Assembly: GCA_949752735.1 (NCBI GenBank)
Contig: OX457037.1
Location: forward strand, 70,649,829 to 70,713,828
From: Lumbricus terrestris
Taxonomy: Eukaryota; Annelida; Clitellata; Crassiclitellata; Lumbricidae
Reading direction: 5' to 3'
DNA: 64,000 nucleotides
Made by a program: the position numbers and the translations under genes. The notes beneath the pieces were generated by a model. It made no database searches. It was not told the origin of the DNA and worked only from the letters and a program-made list of their open reading frames with translations. Below, piece by piece: positions 47,250-57,083 of this stretch. How positions within the stretch are numbered: position 1 is the stretch's first letter; every line of letters starts with the position of its first letter.

Positions 47250-47890
47250 TACGCGGTGATCAGCTCGGCATCAGGGACCAAGCGATCCAGGACGGAGCTA
47301 TCAGCCGGTCAAACGGAAGAGCAACCGACGGACGCGGTGATCAGCTCGTCATCAGGGACCAAGTGATCCAGGACGGAGCTATCAGCCGGTCAAACGGAAG
47401 AGCAACCGACGGACGCGGTGATCAGCTCGTCATCAGGGACCAAGTGATCCAGGACGGAGCTATCAGCCGGTCAAACGGAAGAGCAACCGACGGACGCGGT
47501 GATCAGCTCGTCATCAGGGACCAAGTGATCCCGGACGGAGCTATCAGCCGGTCAAACGGAAGAGCAACCGACGGACGCGGTGATCAGCTCGTCATCAGGG
47601 ACCAAGTGATCCAGGACGGAGTTATCAGCCGGTCAAACGGAAGAGCAACCGACGGACGCGGTGATCAGCTCGTCATCAGGGACCAAGTGATCCAGGACGG
47701 AGCTATCAGCCGGTCAAACGGAAGAGCAACCGACGGACGCGGTGATCAGCTCGTCATCAGGGACCAAGTGATCCCGGACGGAGCTATCAGCCGGTCAAAC
47801 GGAAGAGCAACCGACGGACGCGGTGATCAGCTCGTCATCAGGGACCAAGTGATCCAGGACGGAGCCATCAGCCGACCAAGCGGGAGCAGC
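47250..47890 (+). repeat. Eight-copy 81-bp in-frame tandem repeat in the retrotransposon leader
   Basis: Period 81 bp, 27 residues when read in the open frame 47162-47965 (unit GRGDQLVIRDQVIQDGAISR plus seven residues). Units vary at one spot (CAGGAC or CCGGAC) in the order Q,Q,Q,P,Q,Q,P,Q, which suggests that blocks of three units were duplicated. The frame begins inside the LTR without a good ATG and ends about 300 bp before gag, so it may be leader RNA rather than protein. Confidence 0.85.
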
Positions 47891-48270
47891 CGACGGAGCA
47901 ACCAATCAACCGGAACCAGCGCATCAGAGGACCCGAGGATCCAGCATCGAAGCAGGCACAGGTAAGACCTTCGTTCGTTGGCTGTGTTCAATTGATTGGT
48001 CAGGTGTGTCAATCACGGGGCAGGATTGGCTGCGAGGAGATTGCTTCTTCTAACTCCAATGGAACTTGTGTTTTTTTCTTTTTATGAATAACTGTTTTGG
48101 TTGTACGCGAGAATTGCCCTCTATTGATACTGTCTTAATCTTGAACTTTCTATCCCTAGTGACTATCACGGTTGAGCGCCAAGGTGATTGATTTTGATTG
48201 AGAATAACTGTCTGGTTGAAGACCACTCGGCCTCCTTTCGTTTCAATCAAATCTTTCTTTTTCTTTAACC

Positions 48271-49076
48271 ATGGATGAGTTAACGCCTGGTCAACAGGCA
48301 GACATTAGGAAGCTTTCAACGGATCGCCTAATAGTTTACCTACTTAAGGAAAAATTGAATGGAGCTGTATTGGAAATGGACAGGTCTGAGTTGATGGATG
48401 AATGGGCGCGTGTGGTAGCGGGGGGGGGTATGAATATCATTCGTTAACAACAGAAGCACCATCACCCGGGTCCTCAACGACGGAGACGGAGTCCGATCTG
48501 CAAAGACAGCGATTTGAGTTTGAAGTAAGAACGTATGAAGAAGAGAGAATCGCGAGAGAAAGGAGAGAAGAGAGTGAGAGAATCGCGAGAGAAGAAGAAA
48601 AGATGGCGAGAGAAGAAGAGAGAAAATTGAGGGAAAGAGAGATCAGGTTAAGAGAGGCGGAACAGATAGAGAGAAGATCGAGGGAAGAGAGAGAGGGGAC
48701 AGCGAGAGAAGAAGAACGAAGAGTGAGACAGTCCCTAGCTAGTCGGACAAAGCGCTTCGGAGACGTAATGAAAAGCGTGATGTGGACGTTCCCTCATGAC
48801 ACGACTGAAATTCCTGGTTATTTCGACCACATAGACAACCTATTTGAGATGTATGAAGTGGACGACGACGTGAAGGCAAAGCTGCTACTGGCCAATCTGA
48901 ACGATAGAGCCAAGAGTCTAACGACTCGCCTAACACGAGACCAGCTCGACGATTATGAGGGCCTAAAGCAATTCTTGCTCAGAGAATTCCGAATAAACCC
49001 CATACAGCTGAAGGAAAGGTTTCATTCGATGCATGCGAAAAAGACCAGACGAGACTTATACAATTCTAGCCGCTAG
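48271..49076 (+). pseudogene. gag: Retrotransposon gag, N-terminal and coiled-coil part
   Basis: The best start is ATG at 48271 (AACCATGG context; MDELTPGQQADIRKL). That frame is lost at a run of nine G (48420-48428); the next frame continues 48402-49076 with a highly charged Arg/Glu coiled coil (ERIARERREESERIAREEE) and the gag core MWTFPHDTTEIPGYFDHIDN. A second shift at an A5 run near 49043 passes to the long frame at 49033. Gag would coat the RNA and form the particle. Both breaks are in homopolymers. Confidence 0.82.
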
Positions 49077-52000
49077 ATTGCATAACACTCTATCACACTA
49101 CCTGCGCAGCCGCCATGTTAAGAACGATTTCGATAAGCTAGTGAGCTTACTGTGCGCTGATAGACTCAAAGAAATGGTCCCGAAGGCTTGCTTAGATTTT
49201 ATTCTAGCGCAAGAGAAAGAGAGCTGGCTCAATCATGGTGATTTAGCTAGCGCAGTAGACACTTATATGGCATCTCACAATTACGCCGGTGAACCGCTCA
49301 GAGCAGGTAATGTAATGGCATTTAATAACAACCGAGCAGGGGGCCAACCCAATGCTGGTAGCTATGCCAAACCAATGAAGAATGAGGGGAGGAGTGAGGT
49401 AAGGACAGAGGGACAACCCTCAAACGAAGAAGCGAAGCAAAAGGGTCTTTGTTTCGTTTGCTTTAGTCCAAATCATATCTCTCGTAATTGTAAGAACGCA
49501 AAGAGCCGAGAGGCCGGGAATAAACAGTCACGAGTCAGCGCGTGCGCAGTTGACGCCGTTGTTAAGACCGGCCCGTGGGCCGATGACCACCAACGGGGCG
49601 TCATAGAACAGAGAGGCGCGGAGCACAGCGTTGACCCGGAGATAAGGGAAGGTGAGGTAAATGACAGCGACGGAGAGACAGAGACAGACGAACCATTCAT
49701 AGACGCAGACGAATTTCATGTGCGATCCTACCTGGATGTACAGATTGATGGTTTGCCTAATCAACAGGCATTACTGGATGGAGGCGCCGAGCTATGCTGC
49801 ATCAATAGCTCATTAGTACAACACCTAGATCTGCCCGTTCATAAGCGAGTAGGACTATCGGGCATACAAGGAAGGACTGGCATGGTGGACGTCGTTAGGC
49901 TGCGTATGAAACCGGGGATCAATAAACAAGTGGGGGTAGTAAACATCGCCCCCGCCGTGCGAGTGTGGTGCGCAGTGGTCTTTAATCTGAACGAGGCAGT
50001 GATTATCACCCCAACCGTGGCTAATCTGTTAAGTGATGTCTCTAAATACAACGTGTTATCCGTTGGGAGAACGGAGGTAGACAGAACTAAACGACAAGAG
50101 GGAGGGACAGACGCCCACACAATCGCTGAGGCAGTGGAACAAAGAGAAAACTCGATTAGTGGCCATTGTACACACAAACAATCAGTAGAATTAGGAGTAA
50201 GAGAAGATGAAGAGATATTCGAAAAAGGAGGAGAAAAGCTAGATGCCGACATCCCTAACTTCTTAAATCCGGAAGAACCGGAAGGACCGTGTGGTGAGCG
50301 TGTGGCAGATCGTGACACATTAGAGAAGGAACAGCGCGATTGCCCCGCGCTCAAACCCATCTGGAAATTGGCCGGGGAAAATAAAGGTAACTTTTACATA
50401 GATAATAAGTTACTCTATCATCGAGATACAATAATGGGCCATAAGGTACACCAGCTTTGTCTTCCTGAATCTCGCATTCCGATCGTACTCGAGATGGCCC
50501 ACGATGCGCCTCTCGCAGGACATATGGCTTTTCGAACGACACGAGGTCGTATTAAACTAAGCTTCTGGTTCCCGAAAATGGAGGATCGAATACGCTCATA
50601 TTGCGCGTCCTGTGCTATCTGTCAGGTGAGGGCGCCAGTCAAGGTGGCTCACAGAGTACCGATACAGCCTATTCCGAGAAACGACGAGTTAGTGTTCAGC
50701 AACTTCTCTATGGATTGTATTGGTCCAATAATTGTGTCTAGTGATCCATCAACACCGAAACCCGAGTTTAATTACGCTCTAGTGCTCGTAGATAAATTCT
50801 CACGGTGGCCTATGGCCTATCCTCTGCGATCATTAAGCGCTAAAGGAGTCTGTGATGCCCTCTTGCAGGCCTTCATGACGTTCTCCATACCAAAAGTTAT
50901 CACCTCGGACTGTGGGAGTAACTTCACCAGTAAACTAACTAAGGAGTTTCTCAAACGCTTGGGATGTACCCCTCGTTTCAACACCCCAGGGCACCCGGAG
51001 GCGGCAGGCCTCGTGGAGAGATGCAATCAGAGCCTGAAGGCAATGATTTATAAACTGGCGCAATCTGATCCACGTGGATGGCACCGCCTGTTACCTTTTG
51101 TTCTATGGAGTTTGCGCGAAAAGCCGTCGGCGACAACTCACATTAGTCCGTTTACCTTGGTATATGGCAGCCTACCTAAGGGACCTCTGAGCATTTTGAA
51201 AGAGTCCTGGGCGGGGGAGCGGGAGTTGCCCTTCAGCATCGGCAAGAAGCCGGAGGAATACTTACAAACGTTGAAGGAAAATCTAGAATTTGCTAAAATG
51301 TACGCAGAATACTACACAAATATAGAACAGAAACGATACACTGACTTTTATAACCTACGAAGCACTGATAGAAATTATCAATTAGGTGATAAAGTAATTG
51401 TCTTGGCACCTGACTTCGGGGGCTCGAAGCTCTACAGTCGATGGCAAGGGCCGGCTACAATAGTAGAGGTCAAATCACCATACTCATACATCATAGAGCT
51501 AGAGGGTAAAAGGCGACATGTACATGCAAACAAAATAAAGAAATTTAACGAACGCATTGAACAAGCAATGATAAATAACTGCTCCGTGATTTTTGATCGA
51601 GACGAAGAGTTTGGGACGGTGGGGGTGGTCGAGAAGACTACCGAAGCCGAGGGACCGCCCAGCAGGCGGGTAGACCCCCTCAAGGTGACCCACTTATCCG
51701 AGGAGGAGAGGAAGCAGCTGTTTGCGGTGCTAGATAAATTCCCATCAGTGTTCTCGGACAAGCCCGGATTTTGCCCACTCCTCGAGCATGAAATTCGTCT
51801 CATGCCCGATTTTAGACCCAAACGCCTGCGGGCGTATAAGATCCCCGAACTTCTGAAACCGGAAGTGGAACGTCAGATTCAGGAAATGTTGGAACTGGGT
51901 ATTATCCAGCCCTCGAACAGTGAAATGGCCAGCCCTGTAGTTTGTGTACTTAAGGGACCAAATGGTCAAAACGGGGTAAGATTGGCCATTGATTATCGCC

Positions 52001-52539
52001 ACGTCAACCGCCACTCCCTGGGGGATTGCTTTCCAACGCCAGACATAGCTGATGTACTGCAAAAGGTTGGCAGAGCAAAATACATCAGCTGCTTCGACGC
52101 CAAGAGCGGATACTGGCAACTTCCGGTGAAACCGGAAGATCGATGGCTCACGGCATTCGTATGTGATTCGGGGTTATTCGAATTCAATCGTCTACCTTTT
52201 GGACTTAAATCTGCGAGTAACAGTTTCATCCGATGTATCTCGAGAGTCCTTCAACCTGTGCGAGATTTCACAGAGCCATTCGTGGACGATATGTCTGTCT
52301 TCTCCATGGATTGGGCAGCACACTTGGAACATCTTAGCAAATTCCTCCAAACCATCAAGGACTCTGGCCTAACACTTAATTTGAAGAAGTCCAGTTTCGC
52401 GCAACAGAAAACAACGTTTGTGGGTCACGTGGTCGGGTCCGGCACAATTGAACCGGATCCGAACAAGATAGCGGCGTTAGGGAATATACAACCCCCCGTA
52501 ACGAAGAAGGATGTCAGACGGATTATGGGATTTTTTTAG
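49033..52539 (+). CDS. pol: Retrotransposon gag end, protease, integrase and reverse transcriptase
   Basis: 1168 residues. Positions: gag remainder 1-135; zinc knuckle C-x2-C-x4-H-x4-C at about 140-153; protease near 240-330 with LLDGGAEL where D-S/T-G is normal; integrase near 450-830 with HDAPLAGH/CASCAIC zinc site, SMDCIGP, TSDCGSNF and LVERCNQ (D,D,E) and a GP...SPYSY end; RT from about 880 with VRLAIDYRHVN, LPFGLKSAS and catalytic FVDD. The frame stops at a T7 run at the RT/RNase H border. Integrase before RT is the notable point. Confidence 0.93.
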   Translation: MRKRPDETYTILAARLHNTLSHYLRSRHVKNDFDKLVSLLCADRLKEMVPKACLDFILAQEKESWLNHGDLASAVDTYMASHNYAGEPLRAGNVMAFNNNRAGGQPNAGSYAKPMKNEGRSEVRTEGQPSNEEAKQKGLCFVCFSPNHISRNCKNAKSREAGNKQSRVSACAVDAVVKTGPWADDHQRGVIEQRGAEHSVDPEIREGEVNDSDGETETDEPFIDADEFHVRSYLDVQIDGLPNQQALLDGGAELCCINSSLVQHLDLPVHKRVGLSGIQGRTGMVDVVRLRMKPGINKQVGVVNIAPAVRVWCAVVFNLNEAVIITPTVANLLSDVSKYNVLSVGRTEVDRTKRQEGGTDAHTIAEAVEQRENSISGHCTHKQSVELGVREDEEIFEKGGEKLDADIPNFLNPEEPEGPCGERVADRDTLEKEQRDCPALKPIWKLAGENKGNFYIDNKLLYHRDTIMGHKVHQLCLPESRIPIVLEMAHDAPLAGHMAFRTTRGRIKLSFWFPKMEDRIRSYCASCAICQVRAPVKVAHRVPIQPIPRNDELVFSNFSMDCIGPIIVSSDPSTPKPEFNYALVLVDKFSRWPMAYPLRSLSAKGVCDALLQAFMTFSIPKVITSDCGSNFTSKLTKEFLKRLGCTPRFNTPGHPEAAGLVERCNQSLKAMIYKLAQSDPRGWHRLLPFVLWSLREKPSATTHISPFTLVYGSLPKGPLSILKESWAGERELPFSIGKKPEEYLQTLKENLEFAKMYAEYYTNIEQKRYTDFYNLRSTDRNYQLGDKVIVLAPDFGGSKLYSRWQGPATIVEVKSPYSYIIELEGKRRHVHANKIKKFNERIEQAMINNCSVIFDRDEEFGTVGVVEKTTEAEGPPSRRVDPLKVTHLSEEERKQLFAVLDKFPSVFSDKPGFCPLLEHEIRLMPDFRPKRLRAYKIPELLKPEVERQIQEMLELGIIQPSNSEMASPVVCVLKGPNGQNGVRLAIDYRHVNRHSLGDCFPTPDIADVLQKVGRAKYISCFDAKSGYWQLPVKPEDRWLTAFVCDSGLFEFNRLPFGLKSASNSFIRCISRVLQPVRDFTEPFVDDMSVFSMDWAAHLEHLSKFLQTIKDSGLTLNLKKSSFAQQKTTFVGHVVGSGTIEPDPNKIAALGNIQPPVTKKDVRRIMGFF

Positions 52540-53083
52540 CTATTTTAGGAATTTTATTCCATCGCTGGCTAAAACAGCTCGAATCATAACCGACTTGACC
52601 CAAAAGAATGTGCCCAATAAGGTCCCGTGGGACCGTGAGCATCAAGAGGCACTAGATAAATTGAAATCAGATCTGGGGAGGGCCACCCAACTGCATACAA
52701 TCGATTTTACTAAGGAGTTTGGCCTCTTGGTGGATGCCAGTGCAGCCGCCGTAGGCTGCTGTCTTATCCAATGGACAGAGGAGGGGGGCGAAAAACCCAT
52801 CTCCTTTGCCAGCATGAAACTAAGCGACACTCAAAGCCGTTGGTCTACCATTGAACGGGAAGCGTTTGCCGTCATTTGGGCGTTGAAAAGGTTTAGATCA
52901 TGGGTATTCCTGTCTAAAATCATAATCTTCTCTGATCACAATCCTTTGTCCTTTTTGACCGAGGCCGCGCCGAAAAGCGCCAAGCTCGCTCGATGGGCGC
53001 TGGCGCTACAGGAATTTAATACAGACTTTAGATACCTCCCCGGACACCGGAATATCGCAGCCGATTTCCTGTCCCGGATTTGA
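52511..53083 (+). CDS. pol: Retrotransposon RT thumb and RNase H
   Basis: Continues the RT with FFSYFRNFIPSLAKTARI, then RNase H: LLVDASAAAVGCCLIQ (first Asp), SRWSTIEREAFAVIWALKRF (Glu), IIFSDHNPLSFL (Asp) and a PGHRNIAADFLSRI end. It degrades the RNA strand of the hybrid. It overlaps the previous frame by 29 bp at the T7 run and is otherwise intact. Nothing follows it except about 180 bp to the 3' LTR, so no env gene. Confidence 0.92.
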   Translation: MSDGLWDFFSYFRNFIPSLAKTARIITDLTQKNVPNKVPWDREHQEALDKLKSDLGRATQLHTIDFTKEFGLLVDASAAAVGCCLIQWTEEGGEKPISFASMKLSDTQSRWSTIEREAFAVIWALKRFRSWVFLSKIIIFSDHNPLSFLTEAAPKSAKLARWALALQEFNTDFRYLPGHRNIAADFLSRI

Positions 53084-53259
53084 ATGAGGAGTTATAAAAG
53101 GTGAACCAGTCACGACGAGGGTCGAACCTGGTACATGCTTGTAAATATTATGTAACTTACACAATGTTTCTTCTATTTGTGTTTTCCTCAACATGATCGC
53201 ACGATGCTGAGGATCAATCAATGACGCTTGATCTCGGACAGGCGTCATTATCTTGCGAT

Positions 53260-53268
53260 GGGAGGGAA
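53260..53268 (+). promoter_or_regulatory. Polypurine tract
   Basis: GGGAGGGAA directly before the 3' LTR, where plus-strand synthesis starts. Confidence 0.8.
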
Positions 53269-53864
53269 TGTCGCGGTCGCCTCCACAAGGCCGAGCAGCG
53301 ACATCTGGTCATCTTCAGCACCACATCAACAACATCACGGTGACCACTTCAAACGACGCCTGCTGTGAGAACTCGCCGTGGGCAGAACATTTACGGACCT
53401 GAAGAGAGGGAGGGCACCTAAGTGATTCGACTGGGGGTCTGCTATCAGGGCAGGGGTAACATTTGACCGACCGACCTAGGCGGCAGTAACGGACCCTGCG
53501 ACCGACTTGAAAGAGACAATTAGCCTTTGACTTTACCCCAGAACGAATCGCCACCTCTGGCGTTACCCCACCACGCTGGGGTATATAATCGGCGCGCCAC
53601 CTGGAATCGGGGCGCTCTCGATATGATCACAGACACGTAACATCGTCGAACAAGATTGAATCAACGGTCATAAATTCAACAGAGAGGAAGAGCGGCCAAA
53701 GGACCGGGATTCTGTTAAACTGATCGCCTTAGTCGTAGAATATTGATATCTTATAATAACCGTCATTTATTAATAATCAATAAAACCAACAAAACCATCC
53801 TCTCTTCTTCGAGTTTGAACATCGTGGCGCGATTTTGAGCACAAGGCTAGAGTCGGCCACGACA
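53269..53864 (+). repeat. 3' LTR
   Basis: 596 bp, nearly identical to the 5' copy. TATATAA at 53582-53588 and AATAAA at 53779-53784 are retained. Differences seen include CATGGG/CAGGGG near 53450 and GTAGTCATAG/TTAGTCGTAG near 53728. Confidence 0.93.
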
Positions 53865-53897
53865 TTCTGGTGACAGCGGTGGGATGAGTCGGCCACG

Positions 53898-53900
<3 letters not shown>
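53865..53900 (+). other. Extra primer-site and LTR-end copy after the 3' LTR
   Basis: After the LTR ends in GGCCACGACA, the sequence goes on with TTCTGGTGACAGCGGTGG (the primer-site sequence, one base changed) and then repeats GAGTCGGCCACGACA before the TA tract. An ordinary insertion would go straight from the LTR end into the target. Confidence 0.88.
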
Positions 53901-53986
<86 letters not shown>

Positions 53987-53988
53987 TT
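53901..53988. repeat. (TA)n(GA)n microsatellite
   Basis: TA repeats to about 53962, then GA repeats. Right flank of the retrotransposon. Confidence 0.95.
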
Positions 53989-54289
53989 ATTTTTGGGTAC
54001 TTATCTTGATCAATTCATAACATATAAAACACCTCTCAGAATGTAGCAATAAACATTGGCATTATGACTATAATAGCTTAGCCTACCTATTGCCCATTCA
54101 AACACGTCTTATTCTGTTACTCTCTTATTCAGCCGTACCTATCATACTCTAAATTGGGTTTGCCTCTACATACTCAACAAGGCTTCCTAGATTAAAATAC
54201 TATGTTGCAAAGAAGAGCTGTGACTCCTATGAGAGTGATTGTCGGCTTTTTTTTATAAATGCGCTGGACCCCGCAATTGGAACAATATA
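53989..54289. other. Intron 13, no feature seen
   Basis: Unique-looking sequence between the microsatellite and the next transposon. Confidence 0.5.
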
Positions 54290-55382
54290 GGGGAGAGTGC
54301 TACAAGACGCCCAGGGCGAGTAAGACGCCCACCCCCTTTAAAACGGATGAAAAGATACATATTCGTATTTTAGTTGTCTCATTGCATGCAGCGACATCTT
54401 GTGAACCTTCCATAACAGTCATGTTTCAATATTCAAACTTGTGACGCGATAAATCAATTTTCTAGATTTTCACCACTTTTGCTAAGTGCACATTTATGAA
54501 CCTGCCTAAGTTTCTCTTTAGCCTTATGCAGTACAAATTCGCGCATTTCAACGTTTATTTAGGATTCAGTTATAGTTGTTTTTAAGGTTTTGCCTAACTA
54601 GTAAACATTGATTTCGTTAAATAAAATGGCGTCAGTAGAGATGAAATCAAAAATTACAAGAAGCCCATGGGCATCTTGAATACATAGGAAGCATAGAAAT
54701 TTCAAGAAGCCCATGGGCGTCTTGAGTGCATAGGAAGCCTAGAGATTACAAGACGCCCATGGGCGTCTTTGATACTATGAGTTAGTGGCCAAGAATCTGT
54801 GCCTACCATGACACCATCTTCTACCCATAAAAATATGGGGCCCATATACAAATTTATCAGTATTTATTGAATTTATTTACCCTTGCCCAAAACTTCAGTG
54901 AAATGGAAAGAATGCCGGAAGTGTAAAGGTTGACATCCAAAAAATTAGTGTGTGACTCTTGTCGCTTATCTGTGATTAAAGTGAAAATGACAATAATGAC
55001 TTACGACATGAGATTGGATTTTTGCTTCTCGTGTTTTTAATTGCTTTGTATCGTTAGAATCTTTTAGTTTTCGTTCAATTTGTTTTCTCTCGTGCAATTT
55101 ATTGCTTTAGTCTAAAAATGCTTGATTGCAATGCCGCTTGTTTTAGCCAATTTCCATTGCTCCAAGATGCCCAAATTGCCCATCATATGGGCGTCTTGTA
55201 GTATAGGGTTCCTAAGACGCCCAGTTTGGAGGGTCTACTTTTTTAAATTTACACAATTGATCTTATTGAATAAAGTTCTATGGTTGCTGTTATTGCTTCA
55301 TCAATGATCACACTTTACATTAGGGTCAAACATGTAAGCTTACTTCTCTTGGTACCAACACGGAAGAAAAGCACAATTTTCC

Positions 55383-55385
<3 letters not shown>

Positions 55386-55450
<65 letters not shown>

Positions 55451-55534
55451 TATTATTATTATTATTATTGCGTTATTCTTAATTACCATCTCGCTCTTTA
55501 AAACTAAACTACGGTCTCATCTTCTTAAATAATA

Positions 55535-55583
<49 letters not shown>
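55386..55583. repeat. (AAT)n/(ATT)n microsatellites
   Basis: AAT repeats 55386-55449 turn into ATT (55450-55470), which makes an inverted pair able to fold. A second AAT array lies at about 55529-55583. Confidence 0.93.
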
Positions 55584-55586
<3 letters not shown>

Positions 55587-56110
55587 CGACAATTTCTACG
55601 GCGCCGTAACGCGGCCATGCTGCTACAAGGGCGCCTTGACAATGACAAACACACATTCAGAGACAAGCGGTTGACGAACTCTATAGAGGCAGCCACATGC
55701 GGTGCCAAGAGAACGACACCTGTCCCACCACCATCACCACCCCACAACTACCACACACAATATACCCATAACGCTCGTGCCTCTCCATGGGCAGATATAA
55801 TACAGTGCCTCTCCATGGGCAGATATAACCCAGTGCCTCTCCAGTCTCCATAGGCAGATATAACCCAGTGTCTCTCCATAGGCAGAAATAATCCAGTGCC
55901 TCTCCATAGGCAGCAATAATCCAGTGCCTGTCCATATGCATAAATAATCCAGTGCCTTTCCATAAGCAGAAATAATCCAGTGCCTTTCCATCAGTTGTCG
56001 TGGAACCGTTTATGACATGGGCGTCTTGGAGCACTCTCCCCCACCTCTCAGTTTACGCGACTTAATTACCATCTCGCTCTTTAAAACTAAACTACGGTCT
56101 CATCTTCTTA
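55478..56110. repeat. 50-bp exact direct repeat, 583 bp apart
   Basis: CTTAATTACCATCTCGCTCT through CATCTTCTTA is identical at 55478-55527 and 56061-56110. The first lies inside the GACGCCC element, the second 19 bases past its right end. Confidence 0.93.
55783..55995. repeat. 28-bp minisatellite, about eight copies
   Basis: Unit AGTGCCTCTCCATGGGCAGA plus TATAATAC-like end, with copies drifting (GGGCAGATATAACC to AGGCAGAAATAATCC). Lies in the right half of the GACGCCC element. Confidence 0.88.
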
Positions 56111-56362
56111 CCCAGATTGCATAGTGCTTGTTAAATTAATTACACTTAGTTAACTAGTTAAGAATTATGCTTTATTGTGACTTGCTTTATTACCAACTCT
56201 TCCAAATTTTATTTAGTTGTTTCAGGTGGTCCACTATATAACGGAACCCAGGTTCCTGAGGGTTGTAGTCCTTTGATTTTTTGTTATTTTTCTACAATAC
56301 TTCTTTCTCGATGTCATATATTATTGCTTGGGTTCAATAAAATTTATGGTTGTGGTATTATG
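56111..56362 (+). pseudogene. LINE 3' UTR remnant
   Basis: Ends GGTTCAATAAAATTTATGGT followed by TGTGG, close to the 3' end of the LINE at 40.4-41.6 kb (AATAAAATTGATGGTTATGG). Only the untranslated end is recognisable. Confidence 0.5.
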
Positions 56363-57075
56363 TGACCAGAACTCACAATGCGAGTTTAAAAATGGAAGAA
56401 AAGTTTAGACAGAAGAGACGTTGAGAAGGAAGGGGGAAGAAGAGGAAATAAAACCCAACCAGAAGAACAATGAATACAAGGAGTATTATATAGAAGTTGA
56501 AGTAGACGAAAGACGAGATGGAACGTATCGTATCGTATCCAGAAATTTATAGAGCGCATCTCGCAGCATAGACTATTCACTGTATTCAGAGGCGCTTTCA
56601 GCACAGAAGGGGGAGCAGAGCAGAAACGTGTTCAGAGAGAGATAGGATGCAGGGACATGAGCTTAGCCCGTAATAGAGGGGAAAGGCCATTTCGTGTGGA
56701 GGGCCCTATCAAAGCAAATGCTCGGCTCTGAATCAAAGCACACCGAACACGAGGCACAACGAGGTCAAGAACAGATTGCGCAGAGAGAGAGAGACTTACA
56801 TTATAATCGGAGAGATATAATTGGGGGACAAGACCGAGTTCGGAATTGGAGCCTACGAAGATCATCTTATATTGTATCCGTAAGGTGCTAGGGAACCAGA
56901 GCAAGGTTTCACCCATATTAGTGGTGACGTGAGAAAACCAAGGAAGGCGAGCTATAGGCCTAAACCTATCAGCAGCGTTTAATGCTGACTGGGGGGAGGA
57001 GACAGGGCCGCATCATCGGAAGACCCACGAGGAGTTGCAGTACTGTATACGTAGACTACAGAACAGATAAATGCA
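56363..57075. other. Intron 13, no gene seen
   Basis: Purine-rich, with many GAGA-type words. ATTTATAGAGCGCATCTCGC near 56547 resembles the dispersed TTTATATAGCGCC repeat near 4420. No domain found in either strand. Confidence 0.5.
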
Positions 57076-57083
57076 TGCCCAAC

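Larger units (their letters stand above)
46596..53900 (+). mobile_element. Ty3/gypsy LTR retrotransposon with integrase before RT (Gmr1-like)
   Basis: 596-bp LTRs at 46596-47191 and 53269-53864 differ by only about half a dozen bases that I could spot, so insertion is recent. The internal order is leader with tandem array, gag, protease, integrase, reverse transcriptase and RNase H. Standard Ty3/gypsy elements have RT-RNase H-integrase. Integrase first is known for Ty1/copia and for the Gmr1 group of Ty3/gypsy. The RT and the H2C2 integrase with GPY/F-like end are clearly gypsy-type, so I place it with Gmr1. It lies in ABCA intron 13, same strand. Confidence 0.9.
54290..56041. mobile_element. 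DNA element with GACGCCC-rich ends and palindromes
   Basis: Inverted ends: GGGGAGAGTGCTACAAGACG at 54290 and, from the right, GGGGAGAGTGCTCCAAGACG, followed by CCCA on both. Inside are three units with a 46-bp period starting at 54658, 54704 and 54750; each is a palindrome of the type AAGACGCCCATGGGCGTCTT, perfect in the third. More GACGCCC words at 54309, 54329, 55190 and 55208. AAT arrays and a 28-bp minisatellite fill the right half. No transposase and no clear target duplication. Confidence 0.7.

Noticed and set aside
47330..47900. RGD cell-adhesion protein encoded by the 81-bp array
   Set aside because: GRGD occurs in each unit, but it is a tandem repeat in a retrotransposon leader with no signal peptide and no clear start.
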